From contig JAFWIH010000021.1 of the NCBI GenBank assembly GCA_017533795.1, positions 1 to 64,000 on the forward strand: 64,000 nt of DNA, read 5' to 3'. Source of the stretch: Clostridia bacterium. Its GTDB lineage: Bacteria > Bacillota > Clostridia > TANB77 > CAG-508. Each line of letters begins with the position of its first letter. Positions within the stretch are counted from its first letter, which is position 1. Below are positions 61,110 through 64,000 of this stretch, in pieces. The position numbers were made by a program, and so were the translations under genes. Under the pieces are notes generated by a model, which was not told where the DNA came from, ran no database searches, and saw only the letters and a program-made list of their open reading frames with translations.

Positions 61110-62350
61110 AAATAAGGAATAATGCAATACGAAATAGAATATGGGTGCAAATAGCAGTTACACTAATTTTTGCTTATGTAGCATATGTAACATATTTACT
61201 TGTAAAACAGCCAACAGATACTTTTACTGTAGATAATGGAACTTTATATTTAGAAGAAACAGTACAAGGATACATAATAAGAAAAGAAAGTGTAATAAAA
61301 GGCGAAAATTATAAAAATGGCATGGAGCAAATTGCAGCAGAAGGGGAAAAAGTTGCAAAAAATGAATCTGTTTTTAGGTATTACAGTAATAACGAAAAGA
61401 ATCTTAAAGAAAAAATTGCAGAATTAGACACAAAAATACAAGAAGCATTAGAAAAGGATAATACAAGTATATATTCATCAGATTTAAAGATATTAGAGGG
61501 ACAAATAGACGAAAAAATTAAAAATTTAAGTGGACTAACTGATGAAAGTACAATAGCAGATTATAAAAAACAAATAAGTGATTTAGTTACAAAAAAAGCT
61601 AAAATGGCAGGAGAACTTAGCCCTAGTGGTTCGTATATTAAACAATTAATAGAAGAGAGAGGAAAATATGAAAGCCAATTAAATTCTGGTTCAGAATATG
61701 TAAAGGCTCCAATAAGTGGAATAGTTTCATATAGAGTAGATGGACTAGAAGAAACACTGGGAAATGTTGAATTCTCTTCTTTAAGTAAAGATTATTTAGA
61801 AAATCTAAATCTAAAATCAGGAAAGATGGTAGCTGTAAGCAATGAGAGTGGAAAAGTAATAGATAATTTTTCTTGTTATATAGTTACAATATTAAATTCT
61901 GAAAAAGCAAAAGAAGCAAAAGTAGGAGATAAGATAAAAGTAACATTATCAGGAGATAAAGAGTTAAATGCAGAAATAGCTTATATAAAACAAGAAGAAA
62001 ATGATAATAGACTAGTGGTAATAGAAACTAGTGAACTAACTGAGGAACTTGTAAACTATAGAAAAATAACATTTGATTTAATTTGGTGGAGCTATTCTGG
62101 ATTAAAAGTTCCAAACCAAGCCATAAAAGAAAAAGATGGGCTAAATTATGTTGTTAGAAGCAGAGTAGGATATTCAAATAAAATACTTGTAAAAGTCTTA
62201 AGAAAAAATGAAAAATTTTCTATTGTTACATCTTATTCAACAAGCGAGCTTAAAGAATTAGGCTATACTCCAGAGGAAATATCAAGCTTAAAAAAGATTA
62301 CATTATATGATGAAATATTATTAAATCCGAACATAGATAATATAGACTAA
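61106..62350 (+). CDS. HlyD-like membrane fusion protein of the division locus
   Basis: The 414-residue protein starts at TTG 61106, overlapping the miaA stop (TTGA), with GGAGGG ahead. It has an N-terminal membrane segment (14-34), a lipoyl/barrel half (TVQGYIIRKESVIKGENYKN), a long coiled coil (85-200), the second half YVKAPISGIVSYRVDGLEE and a beta-barrel end. In Clostridia this adaptor-type gene is regularly found directly ahead of sepF/divIVA. Its partner is unknown; no ABC transporter lies here. Confidence 0.85.
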   Translation: MKIRNNAIRNRIWVQIAVTLIFAYVAYVTYLLVKQPTDTFTVDNGTLYLEETVQGYIIRKESVIKGENYKNGMEQIAAEGEKVAKNESVFRYYSNNEKNLKEKIAELDTKIQEALEKDNTSIYSSDLKILEGQIDEKIKNLSGLTDESTIADYKKQISDLVTKKAKMAGELSPSGSYIKQLIEERGKYESQLNSGSEYVKAPISGIVSYRVDGLEETLGNVEFSSLSKDYLENLNLKSGKMVAVSNESGKVIDNFSCYIVTILNSEKAKEAKVGDKIKVTLSGDKELNAEIAYIKQEENDNRLVVIETSELTEELVNYRKITFDLIWWSYSGLKVPNQAIKEKDGLNYVVRSRVGYSNKILVKVLRKNEKFSIVTSYSTSELKELGYTPEEISSLKKITLYDEILLNPNIDNID

Positions 62351-62403
62351 TATTACAAAAATGTTACAAAAATATTAAAAATTAAATACAATTAAAAAAA
62401 CTA

Positions 62404-62432
62404 TTGACAATAAACGAAAAAAGGTAGATACT
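62404..62432 (+). promoter_or_regulatory. sepF promoter
   Basis: TTGACA (62404-62409) and GATACT (62427-62432) with 17 bases between, about 45 bases ahead of sepF. Confidence 0.75.
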
Positions 62433-62476
62433 ATAGACAACAAAACAAAAGATTTAAATATTAGGAGGTTTTTTAA

Positions 62477-62965
62477 ATGGCAGGAGCAATAATGGACAAA
62501 GTTTGGGGAATGTTCGGAATGGACAATGCGGAAAGAGAAGAATATGATGATGAGGTAGATTATATAGAAGACGAATTAGAAGATGAAGAAGAAACAACTG
62601 AAAACAAGAGAATTTTTGGAGGAATTAGAGGAAACAAAAAAGTAGTTTCTATGCCACAAACACAGTCAGTAAGAATGGTTATTTCTCAACCAACTACTTT
62701 TGAACAATCAGAAGAAATATGCAATTTCCTAAAAGAAAAAAAATCTGTTATAGTTAATTTAGAATATGTAAATAAAGAAGTTGCAAGAAGAATTGTTGAC
62801 TTTATAAGTGGTGGAGTGTTTGCGTTAGATGGACATATTCAAAAAATATCTAACTCTATATTCTTGGTTGCTCCAGTTAACTATGAAATTACAAATGAAA
62901 TGGCTAGAGAAGAAATAAAAAGCAAATTATCAGTGTCATGGTTGAAAAACAACAACATTAATTAA
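62477..62965 (+). CDS. sepF: Cell division protein SepF
   Basis: SepF tethers and aligns FtsZ filaments. The 162-residue protein has the N-terminal membrane-binding helix (MAGAIMDKVWGMFGM), an acidic linker, and the SepF core (about 72-155): QPTTFEQSEEICNFLKEKKS, VIVNLEYVNKEVARRIVDFI, SGGVFALDGHIQKIS. AGGAGG precedes it. Confidence 0.96.
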   Translation: MAGAIMDKVWGMFGMDNAEREEYDDEVDYIEDELEDEEETTENKRIFGGIRGNKKVVSMPQTQSVRMVISQPTTFEQSEEICNFLKEKKSVIVNLEYVNKEVARRIVDFISGGVFALDGHIQKISNSIFLVAPVNYEITNEMAREEIKSKLSVSWLKNNNIN

Positions 62966-62988
62966 TTTGCACTTAAGGAGGAAACAAA

Positions 62989-63438
62989 ATGATTACACCG
63001 TTAGATATCGAAAATAAAAAATTCTCTAAACAAATGATGAATGGATATAGCGTAGAAGATGTTGATGATTTTTTAGATGATTTATCAGTAGATTATTCTA
63101 AGATGTACAAGGATTTGTCAGAACAAAAATTAAGAATAGAAGAATTAGAGGCATCTTTAAGTAAATATAAAAATATTGAAGGAACTCTTCAAAATACTTT
63201 ACTTATGGCTCAATCTACTGCAGAAGAAGTGAAAAATGTTGCAAAACAACAGGCTGATCAAATAGTGAATGAAGCAAAGGCTTCAGCTCAAGAGTCACTT
63301 AATCAAATCAGTCAGGAATTAATTACAAAGCAACAACAACTAGAAGAAATAAAAAAACAATTTGACGTTTATAAGGCTAAAATGGAATCATTACTGATTT
63401 CTCAATTAGAACTTTTAAAAGACGTAAACAAAGATTAA
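62989..63438 (+). CDS. divIVA: DivIVA domain protein
   Basis: The 149-residue protein opens with the DivIVA signature ITPLDIENKKFSKQMMNGYS and VEDVDDFLDDL, followed by a coiled coil to the end. DivIVA binds curved membrane at poles and septa. It is 23 bases after sepF. Confidence 0.95.
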   Translation: MITPLDIENKKFSKQMMNGYSVEDVDDFLDDLSVDYSKMYKDLSEQKLRIEELEASLSKYKNIEGTLQNTLLMAQSTAEEVKNVAKQQADQIVNEAKASAQESLNQISQELITKQQQLEEIKKQFDVYKAKMESLLISQLELLKDVNKD

Positions 63439-63444
63439 TTTTAC

Positions 63445-63475
63445 AAAAGACTATTCTATAAGAATAGTCTTTTTG
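63445..63475 (+). terminator. Terminator after divIVA
   Basis: AAAAGACTATTC (63445-63456) pairs perfectly with GAATAGTCTTTT (63462-63473), loop TATAA. Confidence 0.92.
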
Positions 63476-63625
63476 TTTGTGTTTGTCAAATTTAATAAAA
63501 ATACATAGAAAAATATTACAATTTATGAATAATATTACAGAACTGTTAAATATATGTTACATTTCTGTTAATACTATTGACTTTAAAAATTATTTTTATA
63601 AAATATAATAAAAGAAAGGTAGCAT

Positions 63626-64000
63626 ATGAGAGTTATAAGTGGAACAGCTAAAGGAACAAAATTATATACGCTAGAAGGAAATCTTACTAGACCAACATTA
63701 GACAGAGTTAAAGAATCAATCTTTAATATAATACAAAATGATATTAGAGATTCAAGTTTCCTAGACCTGTTTTCTGGAAGTGGTGCTATAAGTATAGAAG
63801 CTGCAAGCAGAGGAGCAACTAAAGTTATAGCATGTGATAAATCAAAAGAAGCAGTTCAAATTATAAAAAGAAATATTGAAAAAACACATTTAGAAGAAAA
63901 AATAGAAGTATATAATTTAGATTATAAGGAATGCTTAAAAAAAATAAAAAATAATAAATTTGATTTTATTTATTTGGATCCACCATATAAAACAAATTAT
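63626..64000 (+). CDS. rsmD: 16S rRNA (guanine966-N2)-methyltransferase, 3' end outside window
   Basis: RsmD methylates G966 of 16S rRNA. The visible 125 residues start MRVISGTAKGTKL and show RPTLDRVKESIFNII, the SAM-binding DLFSGSGAISIEAASRGA and the catalytic motif YLDPPYKTNY at the window edge. AGAAAGG lies ahead of ATG 63626. Confidence 0.95.
   Translation, partial: MRVISGTAKGTKLYTLEGNLTRPTLDRVKESIFNIIQNDIRDSSFLDLFSGSGAISIEAASRGATKVIACDKSKEAVQIIKRNIEKTHLEEKIEVYNLDYKECLKKIKNNKFDFIYLDPPYKTNY

Overview
The window is low-GC chromosomal DNA (about 30% G+C by eye) from a spore-forming Clostridia-type Firmicute. Evidence: a three-gene germinant-receptor operon plus a small fourth subunit, GerMN-era clostridial families (DUF4190, TIGR04086, DUF4116), SepF/DivIVA division genes, strong AGGAGG ribosome-binding sites and near-exclusive AGA/AGG arginine codons. 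I cannot name the species.

Layout. 1-7750 is host DNA: the 3' part of tRNA-His, tRNA-Gln, a secreted beta-propeller protein, small membrane proteins, an HD hydrolase, an unusually reduced SecD/SecF-like pair, a DUF4116 repeat protein, two small genes on the minus strand, and a foreign-looking GC-rich gene of unknown function (7333-7695). 7817-44104 is a complete prophage of about 36.3 kb inserted in the 3' half of a tRNA-Phe gene, bounded by perfect 53-bp direct repeats. 44060-64000 is host again: tRNA-Phe/Asp/Val, pyrG with an attenuator-like leader, a Lon-like protease, the ger operon, a transglutaminase-like protein, an HD protein, tRNA-Leu, a DUF218 protein, a pilin-like protein, mutL-miaA, an HlyD-like adaptor, sepF, divIVA and the start of rsmD.

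The prophage reads: integrase, ImmA-like peptidase, DUF3800 protein and XRE repressor leftwards; then, rightwards from a divergent operator region, a Cro-like regulator, ERF recombinase, DnaD/O-like replication protein, many small early proteins, a late-regulator-like protein, a glycosyltransferase, terminase small and large subunits, portal, scaffold, P22-like coat, head completion proteins, a giant internal/virion protein, holins, amidase, and a second small regulator beside attR. The head/DNA-injection gene set without tail-tube or tape-measure genes suggests a short-tailed (podovirus-like) phage.

The most interesting signal is translational. At least six prophage genes (starting at 16047, 16561, 17841, 18779, 22160 and 35839) are each broken by one extra base, and in all six the break is an in-frame CGG codon: skipping the C and continuing on GGA or GGT (glycine) restores a family-like protein. 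A seventh in-frame CGG, near the end of the minus-strand DUF3800 gene, is followed in the +1 frame by GGC TAG. I found no other in-frame CGG in any gene of the window, host or phage. CGG therefore seems to be used here only as a +1 frameshift (or four-base CGGN) signal, possibly because the host cannot decode CGG. A systematic sequencing artefact is the main alternative.
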